A stretch of DNA of 64,000 nucleotides from an uncultured Acetatifactor sp. (GCA_910586215.1 CAJUGH010000020.1:15509-79508); one strand, 5' to 3'; numbered from the stretch's first letter, positions 14,188 through 23,331 are shown. Notes: generated by a model not told the origin, from the letters alone. Numbers and translations: made by a program.

Positions 14188-16290
14188 CTATGCAATCTCC
14201 GCGCCAGAAGGCATCTGCCTCTCTGGCACCACCAGGGACAGGCTTCCCGTTTCATCCTCAGCGCACAGCAGCATTCCCTGGGAGAGAACCCCTGCCAGGG
14301 TGGCAGGTTTCAGGTTCACCAGCACCATCACTTTCTTACCTACCATCTCCTCCGGGGTATAGTGTGCCTTGATTCCGGATACAATCTGCTTCACCTGGCT
14401 GCCGATCCGTACCTGGCTGCACAGCAGTTTCTTGGACTTTGGCACTGCTTCACAGGCAATGATCTCCCCCACCTGGAACTGGAGCCTTGCAAAGTCATCA
14501 TATGTGATCTCGGGCTTGGCTTCCACATCTATGCCGTCTGCCTGGGTGCCGTTATTCTCCAGACCGCGGCCTGCGCCTGCCTGGGCGCCATTGCTTTTGC
14601 CGTTCCTACCCTCCTGCCGGGGGTCTTTCTCTTCCTGTTTTTCTTCTGTGACACCACTGTCACTTCCTGTCCCTGCTTTCCTGGCAGCTGCCACCATGGC
14701 CGCCGTCAGTTCTTCCTCCCGTCTCTCCACTTCCTTCATGTCCAGCCTTGCAAAGAGGATCTCGGGCTTGTCCGTGACCTTGTTTCCATCCGGGTAGCGT
14801 CCAAAATTGCCCAGCTGGTCAAACGCCCTCAGGGAGGTGCCTAACTGTGCCGCAATCTTCCCGGCAGTCCGGGGCATAAAGGGTTCCAGCAGGGAAGCAC
14901 CGATGCAGATACCCTCCACCAGGTTGTAAAGCACTGTGGACAGCCGGTCTGCCTTCCCCGGATCCTTGGCCAGCACCCATGGTTCTGTCTCGTCTATATA
15001 TTTGTTGCAGCGTTTGAAAATGGCGAAGATCTCCGTCAGCGCATCCGATATCTTAAGTTCCTCCATCTTCCCGGCCACCTTGGCATAACCACTGGTAGCC
15101 GTCTGCTTCAGGTCGCGGTCTGCTTCGGTATCCTGTCCTGTCAGGGCCACGCCCTTATCGGACACCACGCCTCCAAAATATTTGTTGCTCATGGCAATCG
15201 TCCGGTTTACCAGGTTCCCCAGGGTATTGGCCAGGTCGGAATTGTTCCGCTCTGCAATCAGTTCCCAGGTAGCATTCCCGTCATTGTCATAGGGCATCTC
15301 GTGGAGCATGTAATACCGCACGGCATCCACTCCGAAAAAGTCTACCAGGTCATCCACGTAGATCACATTTCCCTTGGACTTACTCATCTTGCCCCCGTTC
15401 ATCATCAGCCAGGGATGGCCGAACACCTGCTTTGGCAGCGGCTCCCCCAGGGCCATCAGGAAAATGGGCCAGTAGATGGTGTGAAAGCGGATGATGTCCT
15501 TTCCAATCAAGTGAAGGTCAGCCGGCCAGAGCTTCCTGTACTGGTCCGTGCTGTTCCCTTCTGCATCATAGCCGATCCCCGTGATATAGTTGGTCAAGGC
15601 ATCCAGCCATACATACACCACATGTTTGTCGTCAAAATCCACCGGTATCCCCCACTTGAAGGAAGTCCGGGACACACACAGGTCCTGAAGACCCGGCAGC
15701 AGAAAGTTGTTCATCATCTCATTCTTCCTGGATACCGGCTGGATGAACTCCGGGTGGTCATTGATATGCTGGATCAGCCTGTCCGCGTATTTGCTCATAC
15801 GGAAGAAATATGCCTCCTCCCTGGCAGGCTTCACCTCCCTCCCACAGTCAGGACATTTGCCATCTACAAGCTGGGATTCTGTCCAGAAAGACTCGCAGGG
15901 CGTGCAGTACATGCCCTCATATGCCCCTTTATAGATATCCCCCTGGTCATAAAGGCGCCTGAAAATCTTCTGCACCTGGCGCTCATGGTCCTTGTCCGTG
16001 GTGCGGATAAACTTGTCGTAGGAGGTGTCCAGCAGGTCGCACAGTCCCTGGATGGTGCCTGCCACTCCGTCCACGAACGTCTGGGGTGTGACCCCTGCCT
16101 CTTCTGCCTTCAGTTCAATCTTCTGCCCATGCTCATCGGTGCCTGTCTGGAAGAAGACCTCATAGCCTTCCTTCCGCTTAAAACGGGCGATACAGTCTGC
16201 CATCACAATCTCGTAGTTATTCCCGATATGGGGCTTGCCGGATGTATAGGCAATGGCTGTGGTGAGATAGTACTTTCCCTTGTTCTCCAT
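14188..16290 (-). CDS. metG: Methionyl-tRNA synthetase
   Basis: Charges tRNA-Met and initiator tRNA with methionine. The 700-residue protein has the HIGH-type motif PHIGN (20-24), the KMSKS motif GGKMSKSKG (about 300), and a zinc knuckle CTPC...CPDC (about 127-147). There is an anticodon-binding helical domain and a C-terminal tRNA-binding (Trbp111-like) domain beginning YDDFARLQFQVGEI. A Lys/Gly/Glu-rich linker, variable in the family, joins them. I chose ATG 16290, preceded by AGGAG 8-9 nt upstream; a longer reading frame runs into a dispersed repeat. A T-box leader lies upstream, so expression should respond to uncharged tRNA-Met. Confidence 0.96.
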   Translation of the reverse strand: MENKGKYYLTTAIAYTSGKPHIGNNYEIVMADCIARFKRKEGYEVFFQTGTDEHGQKIELKAEEAGVTPQTFVDGVAGTIQGLCDLLDTSYDKFIRTTDKDHERQVQKIFRRLYDQGDIYKGAYEGMYCTPCESFWTESQLVDGKCPDCGREVKPAREEAYFFRMSKYADRLIQHINDHPEFIQPVSRKNEMMNNFLLPGLQDLCVSRTSFKWGIPVDFDDKHVVYVWLDALTNYITGIGYDAEGNSTDQYRKLWPADLHLIGKDIIRFHTIYWPIFLMALGEPLPKQVFGHPWLMMNGGKMSKSKGNVIYVDDLVDFFGVDAVRYYMLHEMPYDNDGNATWELIAERNNSDLANTLGNLVNRTIAMSNKYFGGVVSDKGVALTGQDTEADRDLKQTATSGYAKVAGKMEELKISDALTEIFAIFKRCNKYIDETEPWVLAKDPGKADRLSTVLYNLVEGICIGASLLEPFMPRTAGKIAAQLGTSLRAFDQLGNFGRYPDGNKVTDKPEILFARLDMKEVERREEELTAAMVAAARKAGTGSDSGVTEEKQEEKDPRQEGRNGKSNGAQAGAGRGLENNGTQADGIDVEAKPEITYDDFARLQFQVGEIIACEAVPKSKKLLCSQVRIGSQVKQIVSGIKAHYTPEEMVGKKVMVLVNLKPATLAGVLSQGMLLCAEDETGSLSLVVPERQMPSGAEIA

Positions 16291-16320
16291 ACTGCATTCT
16301 CCTTTCTTCTTAAATAGCAT

Positions 16321-16394
16321 ATTTTTCCACCTGTGCGATTGCAATTCAATGGTCTGCCTGCATTCCATTTATGGCAATGCAGGTGAGACATTAG
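16321..16394. repeat. Dispersed repeat family D, copy 2
   Basis: Matches 8990-9061 over about 70 bp. Minus strand contains CTGCATT-GCCATAAATGG-AATGCAG, a perfect 7-bp stem. It is wedged between the T-box terminator and the metG ribosome binding site, so it is transcribed only when the T-box reads through. Confidence 0.7.
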
Positions 16395-16404
16395 CCCGCG
16401 GGAA

Positions 16405-16800
16405 TCAAAAAAGGCCCGTCTTCCCTGCATCATAAGATGCACCAGAAGACGGGCCAATATGCCCGTGATACCACTTCTTTTCACCCATTCCTCACAAAAT
16501 GGGCCTCTTCGGGTCCCCGGATGCAGAACCCTATCCGCTGTAACAGGCGGAACCTGTCGCAGCCTTACCTGGAGTGTATACCACTGTCCGCGCAGTCCTC
16601 CCCAGGTTCGGTGCGCTGCTCAGAAGCCATCTTCCATTTCCTTCTGCCTGGAAATGCATTGCATCCCGTCTCCCTCTCAGCCATGCAGTCTCCTGCGGGG
16701 ATCTTCTCTGTAAGGCAGGGGCAGAAATGTACTCTCTTCATCACTGCGTTTTACACTTATTCACTTTCTGCCAGCCCTTGCGGACGGGCAGTATCTGTAT
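16405..16800 (-). promoter_or_regulatory. T-box riboswitch leader of metG
   Basis: A tRNA-sensing transcription attenuator. Minus strand order: TGATGAAGAGAGTA at the 5' base of stem I and a GGGATGCA specifier region containing ATG (Met). Then AGTGGTATCACGGGC, the T-box sequence (16461-16481), whose TGGT can pair with ACCA of uncharged tRNA. Last comes a terminator, GGCCCGTCTTC...GAAGACGGGCC and TTTTTT (about 16407-16455). The T-box 3' end can pair with the terminator 5' arm (CGGGC). Assignment to Met comes from the specifier and the downstream gene. Confidence 0.9.
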
Positions 16801-16806
16801 GGATTA

Positions 16807-16835
16807 CGATAACACATTTTCCAGGAACCTGTCAA
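16807..16835 (-). promoter_or_regulatory. Promoter of the metG T-box transcript
   Basis: Minus strand TTGACA (16830-16835), 17 bp, TTATCG (16807-16812). The -35 box overlaps the stop codon of the upstream methyltransferase gene. Confidence 0.6.
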
Positions 16836-17683
16836 TGGTTTTCTAAGGGCACTTTGCCATACCCGTCTTTAGCCCCGTCTTTAAAGACCTGCTTCCTATA
16901 GCGGTACACATCCCCGCCCAGGCAGCTCTTGTAGTGGAATTCTTCAAATCCCCGCCTTACAAGTTCCCTGTCCGGCTCACATTTACGGCTCTCCTCCCCA
17001 GGACAGTCAAGCACAAGGCCCCCTGACTTCACCACGCGGAAAATCTCAGCAAGTTCCCTCTCATAGTCATCCCCCACCACGTGACCGGACATGACAATAT
17101 CGAAAGTGTCATCAGGATATGGCAGGCTGTCTGCCATCCCGTCCACCACCTTGATATTTTTGATTTTCTCCCGGCGGATCTTATCCCGCAGGTATTCGCG
17201 CAGGCAGTCCACCGGCTCGCTGGCATAGACCTCCTTTGCAGTCCCAGCTGCGGCGAAGGCAAGTCTTCCCGAACCGCTTCCCACATCCAGGACGACTTTT
17301 CCCCGGAAATCTGCCAGTTCCAGAAGCCGCTCCTTCCTCCATGCGTATATAAAGTCACACTTGCTGCCCATGACTTCCGGTGTGGTGTAGGTGACAAAAT
17401 CTTCCACATAGGAGAGCACATACAGTTCTGCTGCACGGATTTCCTTTTCATCCGTTTCCCCTGCTGCCTTCTCCCCCAATGCTTCCACAACCGCCCTGCA
17501 CTCCGGACATTTGTGCAGGAAGTACCACCGGACTGCCGGATTGGCCCCAAGGGCAATCCCGGCCTGCCTGGCAAGCACCTCGTCCTTTTCCACCGCCTTT
17601 AAGAGAATCCGGAGTTGGAACCGCTCCATCATCAAAAAGCTGTTAAATGAATATTCTTCTACCCGAATCCAATTGACTGACAT
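16832..17683 (-). CDS. Class I SAM-dependent methyltransferase
   Basis: A 283-residue protein. The Rossmann methyltransferase core begins at KVVLDVGSGSGRLAFAAAG (motif I). YASEPVD follows, then VDGMADSLPYPDDTFDIVMSG (motifs II-III) and VVKSGGLVLDCPG. An N-terminal extension of about 110 residues contains a CPEC pair (HKCPECRAVV) that may bind zinc or be a remnant of one. The substrate cannot be named. I chose the ATG at 17683 because AGGAGGACGTT is directly upstream. It is followed by the metG promoter. Confidence 0.82.
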   Translation of the reverse strand: MSVNWIRVEEYSFNSFLMMERFQLRILLKAVEKDEVLARQAGIALGANPAVRWYFLHKCPECRAVVEALGEKAAGETDEKEIRAAELYVLSYVEDFVTYTTPEVMGSKCDFIYAWRKERLLELADFRGKVVLDVGSGSGRLAFAAAGTAKEVYASEPVDCLREYLRDKIRREKIKNIKVVDGMADSLPYPDDTFDIVMSGHVVGDDYERELAEIFRVVKSGGLVLDCPGEESRKCEPDRELVRRGFEEFHYKSCLGGDVYRYRKQVFKDGAKDGYGKVPLENH

Positions 17684-17737
17684 AACGTCCTCCTGTGACC
17701 AGATACCCTTGACCATCCAGGGCCTGGTATCAAATGC

Positions 17738-17775
17738 CGGGAGGGCAGTTGCCTTATCCCATGCAGGCCCTCCCG
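17738..17775. repeat. Hairpin at the end of a 17-codon ORF
   Basis: CGGGAGGGC (17738-17746) and GCCCTCCCG (17767-17775) form a perfect 9-bp stem around a 20-nt loop. The micro-ORF at 17754-17807 ends inside the loop. No T-run follows on either strand. Confidence 0.6.
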
Positions 17776-17807
17776 CCTACTGTGTCTGCCAGAATCATAT
17801 GCTTCAT
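17754..17807 (-). CDS. Micro-ORF, possible leader peptide (17 aa)
   Basis: Encodes MKHMILADTVGGRACMG. The start is supported by a very strong AAAGGAGGTG 8 nt upstream of the ATG, better than many real genes here. The 3' end overlaps a 9-bp hairpin (17738-17775), and the methyltransferase gene starts 71 bp further on. The arrangement resembles a leader peptide and attenuator, but there is no run of one amino acid and no terminator T-run. It could also be a stand-alone small protein. Confidence 0.4.
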   Translation of the reverse strand: MKHMILADTVGGRACMG

Positions 17808-17849
17808 ATCACAACACCTCCTTTCCCATTCCAACACAAGATCTTCCCC

Positions 17850-18608
17850 TTATTTTTCCGTCGTCAGTTTACTATATTCCCCTTTTCTGTCATAGGAATC
17901 CAGGAGATAGCTTTCGTCTGTGAGCACGCAGTCAATTTCCAGTTCATCCTTGCGGTATTTGCTTTTCTTGCGCAGATCTTCTCTGGGCTTCTCCTGCCCG
18001 GCCTGGAAGGAACTCTTGGTCTGGGCACTGAATTTGCTGAAAAATCTCCCTGGCAGATGTCCCGCCAGCCGGCCTGCCGCGCTCTTCAGCTTGACCCGCA
18101 CCTTTTCCCACAGGGTCTCCTGCTGTCTGCCCACATCCTGTACTGCCGAAAAGTAGGGGTTCGAATGCAGGGAATGGGGCTGTACCACGGCAGAGGCTGC
18201 CGCCGTCACCCTGGCCGCATGGGCACCATGGGTGGGATCCGGCCGGGATGGCTGGTCACCTGTCACATTGCCTGTGCGGTCTTCCCGGGCTGTGTCCTCA
18301 CTCCCCAACACCATGGAAAGCATCTGGGACTGCCCCTCCCTTCCGGACTGTCCGGATACTCCTGTATCACTGCTTCCCCACAGCTTCCCCAGCAGGCGCT
18401 TCCCCCCTCCCAGGGCCTTCCTCAGGATATCCTGGAGGGAAAACTGTGCCGTCTGCTGTTCTTCCTTATTCTGCAGGGTCTGTAGGGCAATATTCGTCAT
18501 GGATGCCTCCGGGCCTCCCACCTCCTGCCGCTGTCCTGCATGGGGGTGGATGCAGTTTGTCACATGATGCATCTCCGTGCTGTGCCCGCTGATTCTGCCT
18601 AGCTGCAT
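17850..18608 (-). CDS. Hypothetical basic protein with conserved C-terminus
   Basis: I do not recognise this 252-residue protein. The N-terminal half is low in complexity and polar (Gly, Ser, Gln, His). The middle is basic and possibly helical (LWEKVRVKLKSAAGRLAGHL), and the end RKDELEIDCVLTDESYLLDS is acidic and looks conserved. No signal peptide or membrane span. The ATG at 18608 is chosen because AGGAGGAAAAGC directly precedes it. It is transcribed toward the micro-ORF and methyltransferase. Confidence 0.6.
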   Translation of the reverse strand: MQLGRISGHSTEMHHVTNCIHPHAGQRQEVGGPEASMTNIALQTLQNKEEQQTAQFSLQDILRKALGGGKRLLGKLWGSSDTGVSGQSGREGQSQMLSMVLGSEDTAREDRTGNVTGDQPSRPDPTHGAHAARVTAAASAVVQPHSLHSNPYFSAVQDVGRQQETLWEKVRVKLKSAAGRLAGHLPGRFFSKFSAQTKSSFQAGQEKPREDLRKKSKYRKDELEIDCVLTDESYLLDSYDRKGEYSKLTTEK

Positions 18609-18714
18609 GCTTTTCCTCCTGTTTTGCTTCCTGCTGTGCTGCCCAGCCTGATTCCCGCTTCCCGTCATGTCGGCGCAGCCGACACAAACCGGTCACACGG
18701 AATCTTACGATTCC

Positions 18715-18797
18715 AGTGTGTCACTTAGAACTTCTTAGCGGACGTCTTAAAGAGGTGGGCATGCCCCCTATTGGCTGCTTAGAAGTTCCTTACACAC
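18715..18797. repeat. Dispersed palindromic repeat family F, copy 1
   Basis: GTGTGTCACTTAGAACTTCT at one end and AGAAGTTCCTTACACAC at the other form long inverted ends around a short centre. A related copy is at 60696-60772. It overlaps the stop codon of rpe. Confidence 0.65.
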
Positions 18798-19455
18798 TCC
18801 CCTGCCCCTGCATGCCTGTAAGCAGCTTCCTTACATTTGCCGCAATGTCCCCCCGGAACACGGCAGAGCCTGCCACAATCACGTTGGCCCCTGCGGCTAT
18901 GGCTTCTCCTACGTTCTCCTGCGTGATACCGCCATCCACCTCAATATCCGGGTTGTATCCCATCTCCTGTGCCATACCGCGGATCTCCCCTACCTTCTCC
19001 AGGCAATGGGGCATGATCTTCTGGCCCCCGAAGCCAGGTTCCACGGTCATGACCAGCACCATGTCCACCAGTCCCAGGTATGGCCGTACTGATCTTGCCG
19101 CCGTTCCCGGCTTGATGGTGACACCCACCTTCTTCCCCAGATCCCGGATGCCATAGATAATACTCCTGGCATCCACATCTGCCTCCAGGTGGAAATTGAT
19201 GAGATCCGCCCCGCACTCCGCGAATTCCCGTATATACCGTTCCGGCTTCTGGATCATCAGGTGCACGTCAAAAAACAGGTCCGTACATTTCCGAACAGAA
19301 GCCATCACCGGCATTCCATAGGAAATGGACGGCACAAACACACCGTCCATGACATCAATGTGTAGATACCTGGCCCCTGCAGCTTCCGCTTCCTTTATCT
19401 GTTCCCCAAGCTTACAAAAATCCGCAGCCAGGATTGATGGCGATAGTATATTCAT
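18790..19455 (-). CDS. rpe: Ribulose-phosphate 3-epimerase
   Basis: Interconverts ribulose-5-phosphate and xylulose-5-phosphate in the pentose phosphate pathway. The 221-residue TIM barrel shows SPSILAADF, LHIDVMDGVFVP (metal His and catalytic Asp), FDVHLMI, MTVEPGFGGQ and EVDGGI, which holds the second catalytic Asp. Length is standard. A family C repeat sits directly upstream and supplies AGGGG 8-9 nt before the ATG. It complements the transketolase and ribulose-phosphate genes 2-6 kb away, although it is a separate unit. Confidence 0.96.
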   Translation of the reverse strand: MNILSPSILAADFCKLGEQIKEAEAAGARYLHIDVMDGVFVPSISYGMPVMASVRKCTDLFFDVHLMIQKPERYIREFAECGADLINFHLEADVDARSIIYGIRDLGKKVGVTIKPGTAARSVRPYLGLVDMVLVMTVEPGFGGQKIMPHCLEKVGEIRGMAQEMGYNPDIEVDGGITQENVGEAIAAGANVIVAGSAVFRGDIAANVRKLLTGMQGQGSV

Positions 19456-19560
19456 TCTTATACCCCTAGCCCGCTTAAGGAGGGGTGTTTACACACCCTC
19501 TTACGGGCATTCCAATCAATATTTGCCTTTTGATGACAGACCGCCAGGTCTGGCATTGAA
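19456..19560 (-). repeat. SD-carrying leader repeat family C, copy 2 (before rpe)
   Basis: Minus strand: GGCGGTCTGTCAT, ATATTGATTGGAATGCCCG, the hairpin AAGAGGGTGT...ACACCCCTCCTT flanked by GCCCG/CGGGC, then TAGGGGTATAAGAATG, where ATG starts rpe. It is the most complete copy together with 60772-60880. Confidence 0.8.
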
Positions 19561-19633
19561 AATTTATTTTCACACTTTGCTTTCCCTTACTTCATTTTAC
19601 CAAATATGCTACCCTGCCGCAACAAAAAACATT

Positions 19634-19663
19634 CAAAAAAGCCGCCCTCTCATGGGGCGGCTT
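19634..19663 (-). terminator. Terminator of the amidase gene
   Basis: Minus strand AAGCCGCCCC-ATGAG-AGGGCGGCTT followed by TTTTTTG; it starts 20 bp after the amidase stop. Confidence 0.88.
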
Positions 19664-19682
19664 ATATCCCTTGTAATCCCGC

Positions 19683-20999
19683 CTACAGTCCCCTGGCCTG
19701 CGCCACATCCTCTTTCAGCTTCTCCCAGGAATCGGGGTGGTTGGTGTAGTACAGGGGACATTTCTTCCCACCACAGTCATAATGCCGCAGAATGTCTTCC
19801 GGCTCCAGGTCATAGACTTCCGTGAGCCATGCCAGCAAGGAGATCAAGGAATCGTAGGTTTCCTGGGTAAAGGAACCGTCCTCTGCCGTAAAACAACACT
19901 CAATGGAGATAGAATCCTCATTCCGGGTAGCCACCGCATAGGCGATCTCGTCCAGTGGGACACACTGGAGCACTTCCCCTTCATAACCGATAATAAAGTG
20001 GGAACTGACGCTTCTCTCATGGGTATCCTTCTGCTGCTCAAAATAGCTGCGGTTCTGGGCTGCGCTGGTGCCAGGATTGGCAGTATAGTGGACGAAGATG
20101 TTCGTCACCTTGGTCAGCGGATCCCCTGGCCTGGAATACTCATTGGGTGTCAGGAAATTCTCCGTCCAGTCCGGGTGTTTCGCAAATTCCGTTGCGGGCA
20201 GTCCCTGTACCATTATCTCCGATTCTGGCTCTCCGGCAGGTTCCTGCACCGGTGGATTGTCTTGTACTTTCTGGTTTCCCGGCTCTGCAGCAGAAGCATT
20301 GCCGTTCCAGAAGAAGAATACTACCGCCAGCAGGCAGATACACATGGTCCAGATTCCCACGGCAAGCCTCTGGTACATCACTTTTTTCTTCCGCCGCTGC
20401 CTGGAGGCCACGGCCGCCCTGGCATGATCCCGGTAGGGATTCCCCTGGCCACGGTCTGCACGGACGGGGATCTGTTCCGGTTGTCGCCGCCTTGTCTGTA
20501 CGGGTCTTCTGGCCTGCACAGGGATATCTGGCTGTTCTGGATACCTGGCTGGCCCGGACTGCCTGCCCCGGACCCGGTCTTCCATGTATACGGACTGCCT
20601 GGCACTGGTCCGGCCCCTTTCCGGGGCATGCCTGGACGGCCTTCCGTTGTATATGGGCCGGACAGACTGGCCCTGGCTCCTTCCCGGAACGGATCTGTCC
20701 GGTCTGTCGGTGTACATAGGCTGTGCTTCCCGGACCGGCCTTCTGCCTGTATTTTCCTGCCTATATCTGTTGCGGCCTTCCCCTACGGCCTCTCCGCTTC
20801 TTCTATGTATTGCCACGTCCTCTTCCAGATGGGGAATCCCGGTTCTTCCCTGACTGCTGACCCGGCGTCTTCCCGTAGCCTGTCCTGTAACCTCCCGCAG
20901 TCTTCTCTGCTCTTCATAGTCCAACAGATACGGGTTCCTCTTCACATCAATCAATTTCGGTATCGCCTGATATTCCTTTGTACTGCTCTGTGCCATCAT
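19683..20999 (-). CDS. Membrane-anchored N-acetylmuramoyl-L-alanine amidase (Amidase_2)
   Basis: A 438-residue type II membrane protein. Residues 1-200 are Arg/Pro/Gln-rich and disordered, with repeated GRPxR and RRPVQ-like units. A single membrane helix (LAVGIWTMCICLLAVVFFFW) follows a basic RQRRKKK stop. The outer C-terminal domain is an Amidase_2/PGRP zinc hydrolase that cuts the peptide from muramic acid. FVHYTANPG gives the first zinc His, RHYDCGGKKCP gives the second His and the Cys, and SISIECC matches the family core. The long charged cytoplasmic arm is unusual and could dock to a cytosolic partner; that is inference. Confidence 0.88.
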   Translation of the reverse strand: MMAQSSTKEYQAIPKLIDVKRNPYLLDYEEQRRLREVTGQATGRRRVSSQGRTGIPHLEEDVAIHRRSGEAVGEGRNRYRQENTGRRPVREAQPMYTDRPDRSVPGRSQGQSVRPIYNGRPSRHAPERGRTSARQSVYMEDRVRGRQSGPARYPEQPDIPVQARRPVQTRRRQPEQIPVRADRGQGNPYRDHARAAVASRQRRKKKVMYQRLAVGIWTMCICLLAVVFFFWNGNASAAEPGNQKVQDNPPVQEPAGEPESEIMVQGLPATEFAKHPDWTENFLTPNEYSRPGDPLTKVTNIFVHYTANPGTSAAQNRSYFEQQKDTHERSVSSHFIIGYEGEVLQCVPLDEIAYAVATRNEDSISIECCFTAEDGSFTQETYDSLISLLAWLTEVYDLEPEDILRHYDCGGKKCPLYYTNHPDSWEKLKEDVAQARGL

Positions 21000-21532
21000 T
21001 GTACCCCCTGCATGTATTCCTATATGTAAATCTTTGTTTCCCTTTTTGTTTTACCCATCTATAATGTAAACATGAAATGTATCATTTTTGTTTATTTATT
21101 TCTTAAGGTTTTGTAACAATCCCAGAAAATTTCCACCTGCGCAGATGGATGTCCAAGCGCATCCATCCTGGTTGGCTCCTCATTCTATATAGTAGGAAAA
21201 GCAAAGCCATAGGACAAACAAATTGGAGAAAACATAACCCTTACGCCAAACGGTTACAAAGAACAGCACTTGACTCATTGCCCGCGAGAGATATGACAGT
21301 TGCAATGCAAAGGGCGGCTCCCCGTCAACCGGAAACCGCCCTTCACACTTCCAATCCCTATTTCTCAGTCAAATACCCCGCCACAAAGCAAAGCGCACTA
21401 AAGTGCGCTGGCATCAAGCTTGAAGCGCCTCAAGGGGCGGGGCATTTGACGCCCCATGTCACGCACCTTATCCCACCTATATAAGGAAGACAGCACACTC
21501 CCCCTCATCCTTTGTATGATGTCCTTCACCTC
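21000..21532. other. Intergenic region between the amidase and transketolase genes
   Basis: I see no supportable gene. It holds an AT-rich stretch upstream of the amidase (probable promoter, no clear consensus), a GGGCGG...CCGCCC hairpin at about 21311-21340, and repeat E at 21366-21450, which may act as a 3' end structure for the transketolase operon. Confidence 0.6.
21366..21450. repeat. Dispersed palindromic repeat family E, copy 1
   Basis: CAGTCAAATACCCCGCC at the left and GGCGGGGCATTTGAC at the right are inverted. The centre has AAAGCGCACT/AGTGCGCTGG and CATCAAGCTTGAAGCGC. The second copy, at 63931-64000, shares CAGTCAAA, CCCCGC, GGCATCAA and GCGGGGTATTTG. Confidence 0.75.
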
Positions 21533-22489
21533 TTACAGGAACTCCTTCACGGAAGCGTACACGCCCTCCGCATCCAGGCCATACTTCTGTACCAGGGCTG
21601 CCGCGGAACCGGATTCCCCGAACACGTCCTGCATCCCCAGCTTCTTCACGGGTGTGGGCAGTTTTGCACACAGGCAGTCGCAGACAGCACTTCCCAGGCC
21701 GCCGATGACAGAGTGTTCCTCCACGGTCACTACCTTGCCGGTCTTGCGGGCACTGTTCACAATGACCTCCTCGTCCAGGGGCTTGATGGTACAGATGCTC
21801 ACCACCTCGGCGCTGATCCCTTCTCCAGCCAGCTTCTTAGCCGCACCCAGGGCAGAATCCACACAGATACCGGTGGCCACGATGGTCACATCCGTGCCCT
21901 CCCTTACCACGCTTCCCTTGCCGATCTCAAATTTGTAATCCGGCCTGTCATTGATCACGGGCACCGCCGCACGGCCAAAGCGGATATACACAGGGCCTTC
22001 ATATTCCAGGGCGGCCCGGACTGCGGCTTTGGCCTCCACATCGTCCGCCGGGCACATGACCACCATGCCGGGAATCGTTCTCATCAAGGCTATGTCCTCA
22101 TTGCACTGGTGGGTGGCACCGTCCTCACCAACGGTGATACCTGCGTGGGTAGCCCCGATCTTCACATTCAAGTGGGGGTAGCCGATGGAATTCCGCACCT
22201 GCTCAAAGGCACGTCCTGCCGCAAACATGGCAAACGAACTGACAAAGGGAATCTTCCCCACCAGGGACAGGCCTGCCGCCACACCCATCATATTGCTCTC
22301 GGCAATCCCACAGTCAATATGCCGGTCCGGGTAAGCCTTCCTGAAAACGCTGGTCTTGGTAGCTGCTGCCAGGTCGGCATCCAGTACCACCAGATCGGGA
22401 AACTCTTCTGCCAGTTCCTTCAATGCATTGCCATAGCTTTCACGGGTTGCAATTTTTTTCACTGCTGTGCTCGCATTTGTATCTGCCAT
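21533..22489 (-). CDS. tktB: Transketolase, C-terminal subunit
   Basis: The pyrimidine-binding and C-terminal half of a split transketolase, 318 residues. DCGIAESNMMGVAAGLSL holds the catalytic Glu that activates thiamine diphosphate. ATHAGITVGEDGATHQ and PADDVEAKAAV follow, and the C-terminal domain begins near GTDVTIVATG. It works as a complex with the N-terminal subunit encoded just upstream, whose stop overlaps this start by one base. It transfers two-carbon units between sugar phosphates and so links the arabinose branch to glycolysis. Confidence 0.95.
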   Translation of the reverse strand: MADTNASTAVKKIATRESYGNALKELAEEFPDLVVLDADLAAATKTSVFRKAYPDRHIDCGIAESNMMGVAAGLSLVGKIPFVSSFAMFAAGRAFEQVRNSIGYPHLNVKIGATHAGITVGEDGATHQCNEDIALMRTIPGMVVMCPADDVEAKAAVRAALEYEGPVYIRFGRAAVPVINDRPDYKFEIGKGSVVREGTDVTIVATGICVDSALGAAKKLAGEGISAEVVSICTIKPLDEEVIVNSARKTGKVVTVEEHSVIGGLGSAVCDCLCAKLPTPVKKLGMQDVFGESGSAAALVQKYGLDAEGVYASVKEFL

Positions 22490-23331
22490 TACACTTCACC
22501 TGCTTTCTCTAATTCTGCCCCTATTTTCTCCAGGTCAGCCATCGCCACCGCATATTCCTCATCATTGGGTGCCTTGCCATGCCAGTCCACACTGTTCTCC
22601 ATGAAGGAGACACCCTTCCCCTTCAGACTGTGCAGGACGATGCAGGTGGGCATGCCCTTCGTCTCCCTTGCCTCCTTAAATGCCGCCCGGATGGCATCGA
22701 AATCGTGGGCATCCACATTGATCACATGGAAGTTGAAGGCCTCAAACTTCTTGTCTATGGGATAAGGGGAACACACCTGGTCAACAGGCCCGTCAATCTG
22801 CAGCCCGTTGTTATCCACGATCACACAGAGATTGTCCAGCTTGCGGAAACCAGCGAACATGGAAGCCTCCCACACCTGGCCCTCCTCCAGTTCACCATCC
22901 CCCAGCATGGTGTATACCCGGAAATCCTGGCCGTTCATCTTCGCCCCCAGGGCCATGCCCACAGCAGCAGAGATACCCTGTCCCAGGGAACCGGAAGACA
23001 TGTCCACGCCGGGAATGTGGATACAGGGATGTCCCTGCAGGTAGGAACCCAGTTTCCGCAGGGTAGTCAGATCCTCCACCGGAAAAAAGCCCCTGTTGGC
23101 CAGGGCAGAGTAAAGTCCCGGGGCCGTATGGCCCTTGGACAATACGAAACGGTCCCTGTCTGCCTTGTGGGGATCTGCCGGATCGATATTCATCTCTTCA
23201 AAATACAAAAAAGTAAACACATCTGCCGCAGAAAGGGATCCTCCGGGATGCCCCGCCTTGGCGCTGTGAACTGCCGTGACAATGCCTTTGCGCACGTCAT
23301 TTGCATGTTTTTGCAGTTCTAAATTGTTCAT
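22489..23331 (-). CDS. tktA: Transketolase, N-terminal subunit
   Basis: The thiamine-diphosphate-binding half, 280 residues. HSAKAGHPGGSLSAADV, LSKGHTAPGLYSAL and the ThDP motif GDGELEEGQVWEA...IVDNNGLQ are all present. In Clostridia transketolase is commonly split this way, so the short length is normal. It lies between araD (about 210 bp upstream) and the C-terminal subunit, consistent with one pentose operon. GGAGACAATG-type ribosome binding site. Confidence 0.95.
   Translation of the reverse strand: MNNLELQKHANDVRKGIVTAVHSAKAGHPGGSLSAADVFTFLYFEEMNIDPADPHKADRDRFVLSKGHTAPGLYSALANRGFFPVEDLTTLRKLGSYLQGHPCIHIPGVDMSSGSLGQGISAAVGMALGAKMNGQDFRVYTMLGDGELEEGQVWEASMFAGFRKLDNLCVIVDNNGLQIDGPVDQVCSPYPIDKKFEAFNFHVINVDAHDFDAIRAAFKEARETKGMPTCIVLHSLKGKGVSFMENSVDWHGKAPNDEEYAVAMADLEKIGAELEKAGEV

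Noticed and set aside
21149..21484. Plus-strand ORF of 111 codons between the amidase and transketolase genes
   Set aside because: No ribosome binding site, no recognisable domain, and its second half is made of repeat family E.
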